Assembly: GCF_001612805.1 (NCBI RefSeq)
Contig: NZ_BDBD01000011.1
Location: forward strand, 806,001 to 870,000
Length of the DNA: 64,000 bases
Direction: 5' to 3'
DNA from: Nocardia coubleae NBRC 108252
GTDB lineage: Bacteria > Actinomycetota > Actinomycetes > Mycobacteriales > Mycobacteriaceae
Shown one piece after another: positions 16,049-27,866 of this stretch. A model generated the notes under the pieces. The model worked only from the letters and a program-made list of their open reading frames with translations, was not told where the DNA came from and searched no databases. The first letter of the stretch is position 1; each line of letters starts with the position of its first letter. Position numbers and translations under genes: made by a program.

Positions 16049-16354
16049 GCCGTGGCCCTACCCCGCCGGCCGCGCCGCAAACGGTACCGGTGTGCCAAAA
16101 CGTAGCTGGCGCGGAGGTACACACGAGCGCTGGAGCTCACTCCATGCCGCGAGACCACCACTTCCATGCTCGGCGACACGATTTAGCTGGAAAATTGCGA
16201 CACGCAGATCGGTCCCATCCCATCCGTCCGCAGGACCGAATACATGACGGGTCACCGCCCCATCGGCGGGTGGCGATCCTCGCGCGTCACCGCCGACACG
16301 CCCCACTCCCGCTGCCCCCGTTGATATTTCGAGCCCGAACGCGAGGAATTCTCG
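16049..16354. other. Intergenic region, 306 bases
   Basis: I see no convincing gene. At 16183-16190 it holds TTAGCTGG followed by ATTGC and CGACAC, a pattern also found at 13824-13849 ahead of the EspR-like gene. GAGGAA near the right end is the ribosome site of the next gene. Both flanking genes start outward, so it must carry two promoters. Confidence 0.5.
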
Positions 16355-16657
16355 ATGATCACCGACGCACAACCCGACCGCTGCCCCGAGATCGCTCCCC
16401 CGGAACCCACTCCCGCGCCGGAACCGAAACGCACCGACCTCGCCCCTCTCGCACTGCCCGCCCTCGGTACCTCGGTGGTGATGCTCGGCCTCGGCGCACT
16501 CGCGGTGTTCCCCCTCGGGCGCTGGATGCACGACTACGGCATCGTGCTCGTCCTCACCGCCTACATGCTCTACATCGCCTGCTTCACCGCCCTGGCAGCG
16601 TGGGGATTCGCCCAGCTCAACCACCATCGGCTCGACGAGGACGAACCGGGGCTGTGA
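16355..16657 (+). CDS. Small two-helix membrane protein
   Basis: A 100-residue protein with a proline-rich cytoplasmic head (PPEPTPAPEP), two predicted membrane helices (ALPALGTSVVMLGLGALAVF and GIVLVLTAYMLYIACFTALAAW) and an acidic tail. ATG16355 follows GAGGAA. The alarmone synthetase gene starts 37 bases downstream. I recognise no family. Confidence 0.6.
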   Translation: MITDAQPDRCPEIAPPEPTPAPEPKRTDLAPLALPALGTSVVMLGLGALAVFPLGRWMHDYGIVLVLTAYMLYIACFTALAAWGFAQLNHHRLDEDEPGL

Positions 16658-16693
16658 CGCCCCCGCGGGGTCGTCGGCGACGTAACGGGCACA

Positions 16694-17467
16694 ATGGTCG
16701 GGGTGAAACCCTGGCAATCCGACACCGGCTCGGCATCCAACGGGCAACTGGTCGATGTCGACGACGTGCGCGCGCTGCGCGACCAGTTCGTCGACTTCAT
16801 GCTCGGGTACAAGTTCGCGATCGACGAGGTCACCACCAAGATCAACATCCTGCGCGAGGACTTCAACAACACCCACGCCTACAACCCCATCGAGCACGTC
16901 GGCTCGCGGCTGAAGTCGCCCGAGAGCGTGCTCGAGAAGGTGCGGCGCAAGAACTACGCGATGAACCTGGCCGCCATCCGCGAGAACGTGCTCGACATCG
17001 CCGGTGTGCGGGTGGTGTGCAGCTTCATCTCCGATATCGCCACCATCCGGGACCTGCTGGTCAGCCAGGCCGACATCACCGTGCTCGAGGAGCGCGACTA
17101 CATCACCCACCGCAAGCCCAACGGGTACCAGAGCCTGCACCTGATCGTGTCGATCCCGGTATTTCGCGCCGGGCACACCCAGCGGGTCCCGGTGGAGATC
17201 CAGATCCGGACCATCGCCATGGATTTCTGGGCCAGCCTCGAGCACAAGATCTATTACAAATACCGGGGTGAGGTGCCGCCGAACCTGCGCAGCGACCTCG
17301 CCCAGGCAGCCGAGGCGGCCACCCAGCTCGACGAGAAGATGGAAGCGCTGCACCGCCAGGTCGATCGAGCCGCCGAGCCCAAAACCGCCGCCGGAGACGC
17401 CCTCGACCTCAGCGTGCTCTATCACAGCCTCACCAGCCGGCCATTTCCCGGAGATCTCCGCGCCTAG
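16694..17467 (+). CDS. Small alarmone synthetase, (p)ppGpp synthetase family
   Basis: A 257-residue stand-alone RelA/SpoT synthetase domain without the HD hydrolase or TGS regulatory parts. Landmarks are the RLKSPESVLEK substrate loop, the DIAGVRVVCSFISD strand, the KPNGYQSLHLIV motif and VEIQIRTIAMDFWASLEHKIYYKY. It should transfer pyrophosphate from ATP to GTP or GDP, like RelQ/RelP proteins. The start is ATG16694, with no clear ribosome site, so a leaderless transcript is possible. A methyltransferase gene follows after 41 bases. Confidence 0.87.
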   Translation: MVGVKPWQSDTGSASNGQLVDVDDVRALRDQFVDFMLGYKFAIDEVTTKINILREDFNNTHAYNPIEHVGSRLKSPESVLEKVRRKNYAMNLAAIRENVLDIAGVRVVCSFISDIATIRDLLVSQADITVLEERDYITHRKPNGYQSLHLIVSIPVFRAGHTQRVPVEIQIRTIAMDFWASLEHKIYYKYRGEVPPNLRSDLAQAAEAATQLDEKMEALHRQVDRAAEPKTAAGDALDLSVLYHSLTSRPFPGDLRA

Positions 17468-17508
17468 TCCGTGAATCGCGCTAGGGTCGGCCGCAGGAGG
17501 AGTCGATC

Positions 17509-18117
17509 ATGAGCGCATCGAAGGACCGCACGCCCAGTCAGTGGGAGGAGATCGTCGCCGCCGACCCGTCGCATTCGGCGAGGTACGTGCAACGATTCCG
17601 CACCCTCGCGACCGAGGGCACCGACATCGTCGGTGAGGCGCGGCTGGTCGACGCCATGCTCGGACGTGGGGCGCGCGTGCTCGACGCGGGCTGCGGACCC
17701 GGCCGGATCGGCGGCTACCTGCACGACGCGGGGCACACCGTGGTCGGTGTCGATGTGGACCCGGTGCTCATCGACGCCGCGCGCGCCGATCACCCCGGCC
17801 CCACCTGGCTCGTCGGCGACCTCGCCGAACTGGATCTGCCCACCCGCGATTTCGACGCCATCGTCTGCGCGGGCAATGTGCTCACCTTCCTCGCACCGTC
17901 CACCCGGATCGCGGTGCTCGAGGGCTTCGCCCGCCATCTCGCACCCGCGGGCCGCCTGATCACCGGCTTCGGCGCCGAGCGCGGTTACGAGTTCGCCGAC
18001 TTCCTCGACGACACCGAAAAAGCCGGTCTCACAACCGATCTCCTGCTGGCCACCTGGGACCTGCGCCCCTTCCGCGACGACTCCGACTTCCTCGTCGCGG
18101 TGTTCTCACGAACCTGA
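17509..18117 (+). CDS. Class I SAM-dependent methyltransferase
   Basis: A 202-residue methyltransferase. Motif I is [14 protein letters not shown] (about residues 61-74), the acidic end of strand 2 is [11 protein letters not shown], motif II is LVGDLAEL, and [11 protein letters not shown] follows. Substrate cannot be inferred. GCAGGAGGAG precedes ATG17509. It lies upstream of furA on the same strand, but furA has its own promoter in the 50-base gap. Confidence 0.82.
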   Translation: MSASKDRTPSQWEEIVAADPSHSARYVQRFRTLATEGTDIVGEARLVDAMLGRGARVLDAGCGPGRIGGYLHDAGHTVVGVDVDPVLIDAARADHPGPTWLVGDLAELDLPTRDFDAIVCAGNVLTFLAPSTRIAVLEGFARHLAPAGRLITGFGAERGYEFADFLDDTEKAGLTTDLLLATWDLRPFRDDSDFLVAVFSRT

Positions 18118-18130
18118 CCCGGAACAAATA

Positions 18131-18160
18131 CTTGACTGATTCAAGAAAACGGGGAAGACT
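18131..18160 (+). promoter_or_regulatory. furA promoter with overlapping inverted repeat
   Basis: CTTGA (18131-18135) and TCAAG (18141-18145) flank five bases. The same stretch supplies a -35 TTGACT (18132-18137), with AAGACT (18155-18160) 17 bases on. The predicted start site falls at or one base before GTG18168. As I recall it, the mycobacterial furA promoter has a near-identical TTGACTGATTC core, binds FurA and yields a leaderless transcript. Confidence 0.7.
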
Positions 18161-18167
18161 TCGTGGC

Positions 18168-20866
<2,699 letters not shown>

Positions 20867-20876
20867 TCCCCGCCGA

Positions 20877-20910
20877 CGGCCCGGAACCCACCACGGTTCC
20901 GGGCCGTTGT
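20877..20910. terminator. katG terminator hairpin
   Basis: CGGCCCGGAACC (20877-20888) pairs perfectly with GGTTCCGGGCCG (20895-20906) around a six-base loop, followed by TTGT. It lies between two convergent genes and can serve both. Confidence 0.85.
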
Positions 20911-20915
20911 CGTGT

Positions 20916-21419
20916 TCAGGCGGGGTGACCCGGCTTCAATTCGGCGACCGCGTTCAGGTGCAGGATCGCGTGGTCGGTCGACGGCGCTTCGGCCGCGACG
21001 GGCGCGAGGAGCACGCCGAGATGGTCGCCGAGGTCGATGCGCTCGAGGATCTCCCCCGCGAACCAGCCGGCCGCGCTGGTGAGGATCGGCAGCCCGTGCG
21101 GGCCGGTGTGCCAGTCACATCTGGCGAACTTGTCGGTGTCGTCCCCGGTCGTGGTGGCGAACAGCCCGGCCACCTCGAAATGCCGCGCCGCGATCAGATG
21201 CACGGCGAGATGTGTTGCGGTGGTGGCTGTTTCGTAGGTGTGGTTGCTCTTGGACAAGCCGACGAGGAACCGGCGCGGCTCGATACTCACCTGCGTGGCG
21301 AATCCGACGAGGCAGCCCGCGCGATGGCCGTGCGCGCTGGTGGTGACGATCCAGACGGGCGCGTCGGCCGCCGAGATCACCGCGTCGAAGGAGTCTGTGG
21401 GGTCGGTGTCGGCAGACAT
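20916..21419 (-). CDS. Flavin reductase-like domain protein
   Basis: A 167-residue FMN-binding split-barrel protein of the flavin reductase-like family: VISAADAPVWIVTT, AGCLVGFATQVSIEPRRFLVGLSKSNHTYET and a conserved His in the LAVHLIAARH stretch. Such proteins reduce flavin with NAD(P)H for a partner oxygenase or bind flavin in other redox roles. ATG21419 is chosen because the upstream extension is unlike the family. No partner oxygenase is adjacent. Confidence 0.78.
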   Translation of the reverse strand: MSADTDPTDSFDAVISAADAPVWIVTTSAHGHRAGCLVGFATQVSIEPRRFLVGLSKSNHTYETATTATHLAVHLIAARHFEVAGLFATTTGDDTDKFARCDWHTGPHGLPILTSAAGWFAGEILERIDLGDHLGVLLAPVAAEAPSTDHAILHLNAVAELKPGHPA

Positions 21420-21646
21420 GGGGTCGAGTCTAGAACTCCTCGTCACGGCCGACGACACGCGAAATCCACACCGATCATCGCTCGAGCCGGATCCGGATGC
21501 CCGCCATGCGCTCGGAGCCACCGCGCAGCGCGCTGCCCGCCAGCCCGATGCGAGCGACCAGGCCGTACTTGCGCTTCATCAGACCGGTGAAGTGCGCGAG
21601 GCAGTGCGCCGCCTCCTGTGACACGCACGGACGAAACCGTGGCGGG

Positions 21647-22696
21647 CTAGAAGTCGTCGTCTTCTTCGTCGTCGTCCTCGTCGGGATCGACCAAGTCCAC
21701 ATCCAGGTCGACCGAGAAGCCCGGAATCGACAGTGGGTCGCCCGATTCGTGCATGGTGAGGTACTCGGTGCCGAGGCCGAGGCGGTGCAACAGGACCGTG
21801 GTGACGGTCGCGGCGGCGCGGGCATCGGTGGGCACGTCGGACCAGCAGCGCAGCGCGGTGCCATCGGGGCGATCGGTGAAGCCGAGGGCGACCAGGTGGT
21901 GGCGCGTGGCATCGGTGACCGCAGCGGACGCGCGGATCTCGTTGGAAGACAGAGTGAATCGCACCTGACGGTCCGGGGACTGCTCGAGGTCGTAGAAGTC
22001 GAGCACCAGGGGTTGCGGGCCCGGGCCGAGGGCGCGCATCGCGAGATGGAGGCTGGTCACGAGGTCGGTGAGCAGGCCACGCAGGTGCGCGAGGGTGTAC
22101 ACGCTCCACACTTCGGCCCCGCGACCGGACGATCCCGCGGACCACGTGTAGTCGACCTCGTAGTTGTCGGCGCTGGTGTACTCGAGGTCGTGCTCGTCGG
22201 CGGGAATCCAGTCGTCCTCGTCGAGGAGTTCCGGGTAGTGGTATTGCGTTTTCCAGTTCCACCATCGGCGGTTCCCGTCGACCTCGACCGAGCGGATACC
22301 CAGCTCGAGGTCTCCGTCGGCCGCGAGTTCGAGGGTGTACAGCGTCGGCCCGTCGATCCAGCCGACGTCGAGATCCTCCGAGAGGCCGCTGTACCAGCTG
22401 GGCTCACCCCACGCCGCCACCGCGCGATCGAGGTAGGTGCGGAACTGTTCGGGCTCGATCTTCGCGACGGGAACGGAGAACAGTCGGCACGGCTTGTTCT
22501 CGTCGTAGGGATCGTCGTCGCCGAAAGTGTGGGTACCTGCGGGCAGGTCGGGAAGGTCGACCGAGCCGTCGCTCGCGAGTGTGCCGCCCATCGCGCGACA
22601 GGCGCGTTCGATGTCGGTGCGCGTGCAGTCACGGAAATCGGCGGCGCGCAGCCGCGCGAACAGGTCGGTCAAGCGGGTGTCGGCCAGGAGCTCCAT
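21647..22696 (-). CDS. Hypothetical protein, acidic, unknown fold
   Basis: A 349-residue cytoplasmic, acidic protein rich in Asp and Trp, ending in a run of Asp/Glu. The middle (DRAVAAWGEPSWYSG..LDVGWIDGPTLYTLEL) and the C-terminal third (RCWSDVPTDARAAATVTTVLL) loosely recall YbjN/TY-chaperone-type domains, but I cannot assign the family with confidence. ATG22696 is used; upstream codons extend into the promoter region of the divergent methyltransferase gene. Confidence 0.6.
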   Translation of the reverse strand: MELLADTRLTDLFARLRAADFRDCTRTDIERACRAMGGTLASDGSVDLPDLPAGTHTFGDDDPYDENKPCRLFSVPVAKIEPEQFRTYLDRAVAAWGEPSWYSGLSEDLDVGWIDGPTLYTLELAADGDLELGIRSVEVDGNRRWWNWKTQYHYPELLDEDDWIPADEHDLEYTSADNYEVDYTWSAGSSGRGAEVWSVYTLAHLRGLLTDLVTSLHLAMRALGPGPQPLVLDFYDLEQSPDRQVRFTLSSNEIRASAAVTDATRHHLVALGFTDRPDGTALRCWSDVPTDARAAATVTTVLLHRLGLGTEYLTMHESGDPLSIPGFSVDLDVDLVDPDEDDDEEDDDF

Positions 22697-22850
22697 ACCG
22701 AGCACAGTAGGCCGGGGTACCGACAGCTTCTCGGTGGAAGCTGTTGCAGGGGTTGTTGATTCATTGCCACGCACCGATTGCCGCCACCGCGGACTCGCGA
22801 TCGGCGTGTCCCCATTCGAGTTGAAAATGATGTTCAGTAGCATGTGCGCT

Positions 22851-23717
22851 ATGACGATCATTCATGAGCGCCGCGGGGGGCGTGCGGGGACCGGGACCTC
22901 GACCGGGGAACCGGCCGCGGCCGAGGCCGTATTCCTCGACGCGACGCTGGCGTTGCTCGAGCCGTTGGCGGTCGCGCCGGGCCAGATTGTCGTCGATGTG
23001 GGGCCGGGGGCCGGAACGTCGACCGTCGCGTTGGCCCGAGCTGTCGGTGAGGCGGGGCGTGTGTACGCGGTGGACCTCGATCCGGCCATGCTCGAGCTGA
23101 CCATCGAGGCCGCGCGTGCGGCCGGGGTCAGCGACCGGGTCCGCGCGGTCCTGCACGACCTCGAGGACGGCGCACCACCACTACCCGAACCGGCCGACGT
23201 GGTCTGGTCGTCCTGGTGTGTGCACCACGCGCACGACTGGGACGCGGCCGTCCGGTCCCTCACCCGGCTGCTGCGACCCGGCGGCGTCCTCGGCATCGCC
23301 GAAGGCGGTCTGCCCACCCGCTGCCTGCCGTGGGACATCGGAATCGGCAGGCCGGGCCTGGAGATTCGGCTCGACGAGGCGCACGATCAGCAGTTCACGC
23401 GCTGGTTCTTCGATCGCCCGGCAGCGGTACGGCCGCGCCGCGCCTGGACCACGATCCTCTCCGACGCCGGTCTCCTCGACGTGACCGCCTCGACGGCACT
23501 GGTCGACCTGCCCGCTCCCCTACCCACCGAAGTCCGCCGGGTCGTGCTCGACGAATTCGCCGCTCGGGTGCGCCGAGCGGCACCGTACCTCGACGACGCC
23601 GACACGGCGGTCTGGCAGCGACTCCTCGACCCGCACGACGAACACTGGCTGGGCACCCGCGACGACCTCGCCCTCCTCAGCGCACGCACCGCATTCCGAG
23701 GCCGCACCCCCGCCTGA
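22851..23717 (+). CDS. Class I SAM-dependent methyltransferase
   Basis: A 288-residue methyltransferase: motif I VVDVGPGAGTSTVALA (about residues 45-60), VYAVDLDPAMLELT, the motif II region DVVWSSWCVHHAHDW and the later LLRPGGVLGIAEGG. It is of the UbiE/Methyltransf_25 type with no substrate clue. The start is ATG22851; no strong ribosome site is visible and ATG22830 is an alternative. Its end is 9 bases from the stop of the convergent cysteine-desulfurase-like gene. Confidence 0.78.
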   Translation: MTIIHERRGGRAGTGTSTGEPAAAEAVFLDATLALLEPLAVAPGQIVVDVGPGAGTSTVALARAVGEAGRVYAVDLDPAMLELTIEAARAAGVSDRVRAVLHDLEDGAPPLPEPADVVWSSWCVHHAHDWDAAVRSLTRLLRPGGVLGIAEGGLPTRCLPWDIGIGRPGLEIRLDEAHDQQFTRWFFDRPAAVRPRRAWTTILSDAGLLDVTASTALVDLPAPLPTEVRRVVLDEFAARVRRAAPYLDDADTAVWQRLLDPHDEHWLGTRDDLALLSARTAFRGRTPA

Positions 23718-23726
23718 CCAGATCGC

Positions 23727-24929
23727 TCAGCTGCTCATTCCCTCGCACCGCCGCACCACCTCGAGCACCCGGTCGATCTCGCCGGGGGTGTTGTAGACGT
23801 GCACGCTCACCCGCACGGCGTGGTCATCGGAATCACGGCCCGCCTGGCAGTGCCCGTCGGCGCGCACCATGATCCCCTCGTCGGCGAGCACGAAGCCCAG
23901 GTCGTCGGAGCGCACCGCGCGATGCCGGAAGGTCACCAGTGCCTCGCGCCGCTGCACGGTCGATTCGGCGGTGAGACTGTCCTGACAGCCGAGCACCTGT
24001 ACTCCGGGCAGCTCGGCCAGCCCGTCGGTGAGTCGTAGGGTCAAAGCGCTCGTCCAGGCGCCGATCTCGGCCGTTCCGGCGGCATCGAGCCAGTCGAAGG
24101 CGGCAGCCATGCTGACGATGCCCGCCGTGTTCGGCGTCCCCTCCCACCCGCGTAGCGCGAAGCGCGGGCCACGCCGATTGCGCGCCCACACCGCCCCGAT
24201 GCCGGGCAGTGCCAGCATCTTGTGCCCGGAGAACACCACGAAATCCACATCGAGGTCGGCGACCGACACCGGCCGGTGCCCGACGCTCTGCGCGGCGTCG
24301 AGACAGATCGGCACATCGGGCCCCACCGCCTCACGCACCCGGTGCACGTTCATGTCGACACCGAAGACGTGATGCACGTGGGTGACGGCGACGAAGCGGG
24401 TGCGGTCGGTGACCACCGACGGCAGGGCCCGGTGGTCGTAGTCACCCGAGGCGGGGTCGACCGGCATCGCGACGATGCGCACGCGAATACCGCCGCGCGC
24501 CAAGTCGTCTCGCATATCGAGCCAGGGACGCAGATTGGCTTCGTGGTCACCGAACGGTACGATGATCTCGTCACCGTCGAGGAGCTGATCGGCCAACCAG
24601 TCCTGCGCCACCGCCCGCAATCCATGACTCGTGCCGCCGACGAACTCCACCGAGGAACCGGTCGTGGTGTCCCCCAGGGCGATTCGTACCCGATCGCGGG
24701 CGCGCTCGATGCGGCTGGTCGTCGCGGTCGCCCACGGATAGGAGCCGCGCCCGACATTGGCATTGCCGGTGGTGAGGAAATCGGTGACCGCGTCGAGCAC
24801 CGCGGCCGGTTTCTGGGTCGTGGCCGCGCTGTCGAGATAGGCCACATCGGGATTGCGCGTGAGAATCGGGAACTGGGCGCGTAGTCCGGCCTGCCAGTCG
24901 GCCAGTCGGTCGAGAACGTCGTCGGTCAT
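23727..24929 (-). CDS. Aminotransferase class V / cysteine desulfurase-like PLP enzyme
   Basis: A 400-residue fold-type I PLP enzyme resembling SufS. Landmarks are AYLDSAATTQKPAAVLDAV at the N-terminus, LDAAQSVGHRPVSV, the PLP lysine in VFSGHKMLALPG, and a candidate catalytic cysteine in MVRADGHCQAG, the position of the SufS nucleophile loop. It could release sulfur from cysteine or split another beta-substituted amino acid. No SufU or scaffold gene is adjacent. The start lies three bases after the stop of the synthase-rhodanese gene, so it is the third gene of a coupled operon. Confidence 0.85.
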   Translation of the reverse strand: MTDDVLDRLADWQAGLRAQFPILTRNPDVAYLDSAATTQKPAAVLDAVTDFLTTGNANVGRGSYPWATATTSRIERARDRVRIALGDTTTGSSVEFVGGTSHGLRAVAQDWLADQLLDGDEIIVPFGDHEANLRPWLDMRDDLARGGIRVRIVAMPVDPASGDYDHRALPSVVTDRTRFVAVTHVHHVFGVDMNVHRVREAVGPDVPICLDAAQSVGHRPVSVADLDVDFVVFSGHKMLALPGIGAVWARNRRGPRFALRGWEGTPNTAGIVSMAAAFDWLDAAGTAEIGAWTSALTLRLTDGLAELPGVQVLGCQDSLTAESTVQRREALVTFRHRAVRSDDLGFVLADEGIMVRADGHCQAGRDSDDHAVRVSVHVYNTPGEIDRVLEVVRRCEGMSS

Positions 24930-24932
24930 GGC

Positions 24933-26252
24933 TCAGTCCCTGACCAGTGGTGCGCCGGCGTCGCGCCAGGCCACGACACCGCCGCGCAGACTCCGCGCGT
25001 CCCGGTGCCCCATCCGGGTGAGCAGGGCCGCGTAGCGCGCGGACTTCTCACCGACCGGGCACACCAGCAGCACCGGGGTGCCCGCACCGAACGGCAGCCC
25101 GCCGTGGACGAGTTCGTCGAACAGCTCGTCGACGATATTGATCGAGCCCTCGATGTGGACCGCGCCGTAGGCGAAGGCACCGCGCAGGTCGACGACCACC
25201 GGCCGGTCACGGGCGATCCACTCACGCGCCTGGTCCACGTCGACGGTTGCCACGGCGGCGATCTCGGCCTCGGTCACCGTGCTCACCGAATTCGGGCGCA
25301 CCGGTTGCTCGAGCAGATCGGGCCTGCGCTTGCGCACATAGCTGAGATAGCTCTCCACCCGATCGCACACGATGAACACGGCGGTGCGCCGCTCGGTGAG
25401 CTCCGCGTCGACGGCCCGCAGATGACGCAGCGCCCCGAAGTAGGCGGCGCCCGCCGTCGGCCCGCCGAGGATCCCGCAGCGGCGGTTGAGGGTGAGCATG
25501 CCCTCGATCGCCTCCTGCGAGGTCACCGCGTCGATGGTGTCGTAGTTGTCCGGGTCGAACAGGCCGACTTCGTTGATCTCGTCGATATTGCGGATGCCGG
25601 GGATGAAATCGGACTTGTCGGCGACCAACCCGATCACCGATACCGCCGGATTGTGTTCGCGCAGCACACCGGCCACCCCCGTCGAGGATCCGGCGGTGCC
25701 GATACAGGCGACGAAGATGTCGGGGCCCGCGCCGTCGAGGTCCTTGATGATCTCCGGTGCGGTCCCGGTGCGGTGCGCGTCGAGGTTGCGGGTGTTGAAG
25801 TACTGATCGGTGTGCAGGTAGCCGCCGCCGTCCTCGGACAGCATCCGGTACATGCGGCTGAGCGGGTCTTCGGTGTCGGTCGGGTCGAGGCATTCGGTCT
25901 GGCCCGGCAGCTCCTCGATGCGGGCGCCGAGCAACAGCAGCAACTCTTTGATCTCGGGCACCTTCATGCGGTTGGTGACGCTCTTGAACGGCAGTCCGTG
26001 CATCGCCGCGATCACCGCCAGCGCCTTGGCGGTGTTGCCGCTGGACAACTCGACCACCGCGTCACCCTGTTCCACGGCTCGGGACAGGCCGTCGCGCACC
26101 ATGTTCCAGGCCGGGCGGTCCTTCACCGAACCGAACGGATTGAGCATCTCCATCTTCGCGTAGAGGTCGATATTGGTGAGCCCGTGTACGGCCGGATCGA
26201 TCCGGACCAGCGGTGTGTCCCCGATGACGTCGAGAATGCTGTCGTACTTCAT
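24933..26252 (-). CDS. Cysteine synthase-like PLP enzyme fused to a rhodanese domain
   Basis: A 439-residue fusion. Residues 1-320 are a fold-type II (cysteine synthase/CBS) enzyme: NPFGSVKDR carries the PLP lysine, ELSSGNTAKALAVIA is the substrate loop, and GTAGSSTGVAGVL binds phosphate. After a linker, residues 335-439 form a rhodanese domain (VVVDLRGAFAYGAVHIEGSIN) with active-site loop CPVGEKS, so the persulfide cysteine is present. ATG26252 overlaps the previous stop by ATGA. It may build and hand on sulfur, or make a diaminopropionate-like product as SbnA does; the chemistry is inference. Confidence 0.87.
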   Translation of the reverse strand: MKYDSILDVIGDTPLVRIDPAVHGLTNIDLYAKMEMLNPFGSVKDRPAWNMVRDGLSRAVEQGDAVVELSSGNTAKALAVIAAMHGLPFKSVTNRMKVPEIKELLLLLGARIEELPGQTECLDPTDTEDPLSRMYRMLSEDGGGYLHTDQYFNTRNLDAHRTGTAPEIIKDLDGAGPDIFVACIGTAGSSTGVAGVLREHNPAVSVIGLVADKSDFIPGIRNIDEINEVGLFDPDNYDTIDAVTSQEAIEGMLTLNRRCGILGGPTAGAAYFGALRHLRAVDAELTERRTAVFIVCDRVESYLSYVRKRRPDLLEQPVRPNSVSTVTEAEIAAVATVDVDQAREWIARDRPVVVDLRGAFAYGAVHIEGSINIVDELFDELVHGGLPFGAGTPVLLVCPVGEKSARYAALLTRMGHRDARSLRGGVVAWRDAGAPLVRD

Positions 26253-27688
26253 GCGCGGTTCCCTTCCACGGGCCAATACTGTTCATCCAGGCACCACGTC
26301 CACCCGTCCGCGCCGGGGCGGACCGCGATCGTGCGGGCGACCGGTTGCATCAGCGCGGAACCGGCCGCGAAATCCATGAAGTAGCCGGCCGTGTTCACGA
26401 ACGCGAGCAGATCTCCCGGCACCGGAGTGCGCGCCAGGGTGACTTTGCGGCGGGTGATGAAGTCGTCTTCGAGACAGAGATTGCCCGTGAGGTACACACC
26501 GACCGGCTCGCCGGCGCGTTCGGGCAGCAGCACCGGATCCATCAGCACCGCCTGATGTTCGGCGCTGATGTCACGGGAATTCGCGGCCACCCGGACCAGA
26601 GTTTCGCCCTCCTCGGTGGTGCGCACCTCCGAGACCAGGGCCAGGGTGAGGCCGCATTGGTCGGTCAGCGAGCGACCGGGTTCGATGTGCAGGTCGTAGA
26701 GGTTTTCCAGCAGCAGGGTGGCCAATGTCCGGCCCAGCGAGGGCGACTCGCGGCGCAGCAGTTCGTCCAGGTAGTCCGCACCGGCGAGTTCGCGATGGGC
26801 GGGATAGAGGCCGAGGGTGCCGCGTAGCGTGCCCGCCTGTGCGCGCAGGCCGTAACCGTGGCTGTGCCACGTCATGGGTGGGCGTGTGCCGAGCACCGCG
26901 TTGCCGAGTTCGGTGGTGTAGCGGTGCCATTCGGCACGGTCACGCAGGTAGCTCACGCCGAAACCGCCGCCGATATCGATCGCGGTGGGGGTGAATCCCC
27001 TGATCTGGGCTTCCCGCATCGCCAGCAGGCACCCTTCCAGGGCCAGGGCCTTCTCGTCGAGGCCGGTGGTGTCGAGGTGGTAGGCCATGCCACGCAGGTC
27101 GAGGGCGTCGCGGTGCCCGTCGAGAAGGTCGAGGGCCGAGGGCAGTTCGCGGATGTGCAAGCCGAAACGGCTGCGTCTGCTGGCAATGGTCACCCCGGGC
27201 GAGTCGAACGCCGACAGCCGGATCATCACCCGCGTTCGCGGCAACCCCGAATCGGTGACCAGCCGGGCCAGCTCGGCGAGCTCCTCGCGGGAGTCGACGT
27301 TGACGACCGCACCGACCCGTGCGGCGAGCCACAGGAATTCCCGGCCCTTGGGACCGGTCGCCATGATGCGGTCGCCGGTGAATCCGCACTCGAGCGCGTG
27401 CCGCAGCTCCCCGAGCGAGGCCACGTCGATTCCGCACTCCCCCGCCGCCAGCTCGCGGAGGATCGCGCTCGACCGGTTCGCCTTGTGCGCGAAGAAGATG
27501 TTCCCGCTCAGCCGGTGCGCGCCGTACACGGCGCGGTAGCTCGCCGCGTTCTCCTCGAGTTGTTGTGGCACAACCACATTCAGTGGCGATCCGAGCGCGG
27601 CCACCAGCTCCGTGAGCCTGCCGGGAGTGTCGAGTACCGCGCGAAGCGACCCACCGATTCGCGGCGTCAAGACCAGGTCCGGTTCCAC
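26249..27688 (-). CDS. Alanine racemase-fold PLP decarboxylase, Y4yA-like
   Basis: A 479-residue fold-type III PLP enzyme like ornithine/diaminopimelate decarboxylases. FFAHKANRSSAILREL carries the PLP lysine (about residue 70), AYHLDTTGLDE and IDIGGGFGVSYL form the phosphate site, and IEPGRSLTDQCG and CLEDDFI match the C-terminal barrel, the latter containing the decarboxylase cysteine region. It looks closest to the Y4yA family, whose substrate is unknown. The start is taken as GTG27688 after a GGGGGC site. It is the first gene of the three-enzyme operon. Confidence 0.82.
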   Translation of the reverse strand: MEPDLVLTPRIGGSLRAVLDTPGRLTELVAALGSPLNVVVPQQLEENAASYRAVYGAHRLSGNIFFAHKANRSSAILRELAAGECGIDVASLGELRHALECGFTGDRIMATGPKGREFLWLAARVGAVVNVDSREELAELARLVTDSGLPRTRVMIRLSAFDSPGVTIASRRSRFGLHIRELPSALDLLDGHRDALDLRGMAYHLDTTGLDEKALALEGCLLAMREAQIRGFTPTAIDIGGGFGVSYLRDRAEWHRYTTELGNAVLGTRPPMTWHSHGYGLRAQAGTLRGTLGLYPAHRELAGADYLDELLRRESPSLGRTLATLLLENLYDLHIEPGRSLTDQCGLTLALVSEVRTTEEGETLVRVAANSRDISAEHQAVLMDPVLLPERAGEPVGVYLTGNLCLEDDFITRRKVTLARTPVPGDLLAFVNTAGYFMDFAAGSALMQPVARTIAVRPGADGWTWCLDEQYWPVEGNRA

Positions 27689-27866
27689 ACTGCCCCCATC
27701 CGAGCCACGTTTGTTGACAATGATTTTCGCTAGGACATCATGTCCCCGACCCCTTTCCCACACAAGCCGGCGAGCGTCACTGCGCCACAACAGGTTCGAT
27801 TTCCAGGGTAGCCACCACCGCCCGCAGGTGACCGGTTTCGCCCGTCCGATATGCGACACTGACCCG

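Noticed and set aside
16058..17425. 455-codon minus-strand ORF
   Set aside because: Antisense shadow of the alarmone synthetase gene, extended through an intergenic region.
18132..18167. TTG start for furA
   Set aside because: It lies inside the inverted repeat and -35 box; the GTG at 18168 fits the predicted start site and family length.
23727..27688. Siderophore (staphyloferrin B-like) cluster
   Set aside because: SbnA- and SbnH-like folds are present, but there is no SbnB-like dehydrogenase, no IucA/IucC synthetase and no iron transporter.
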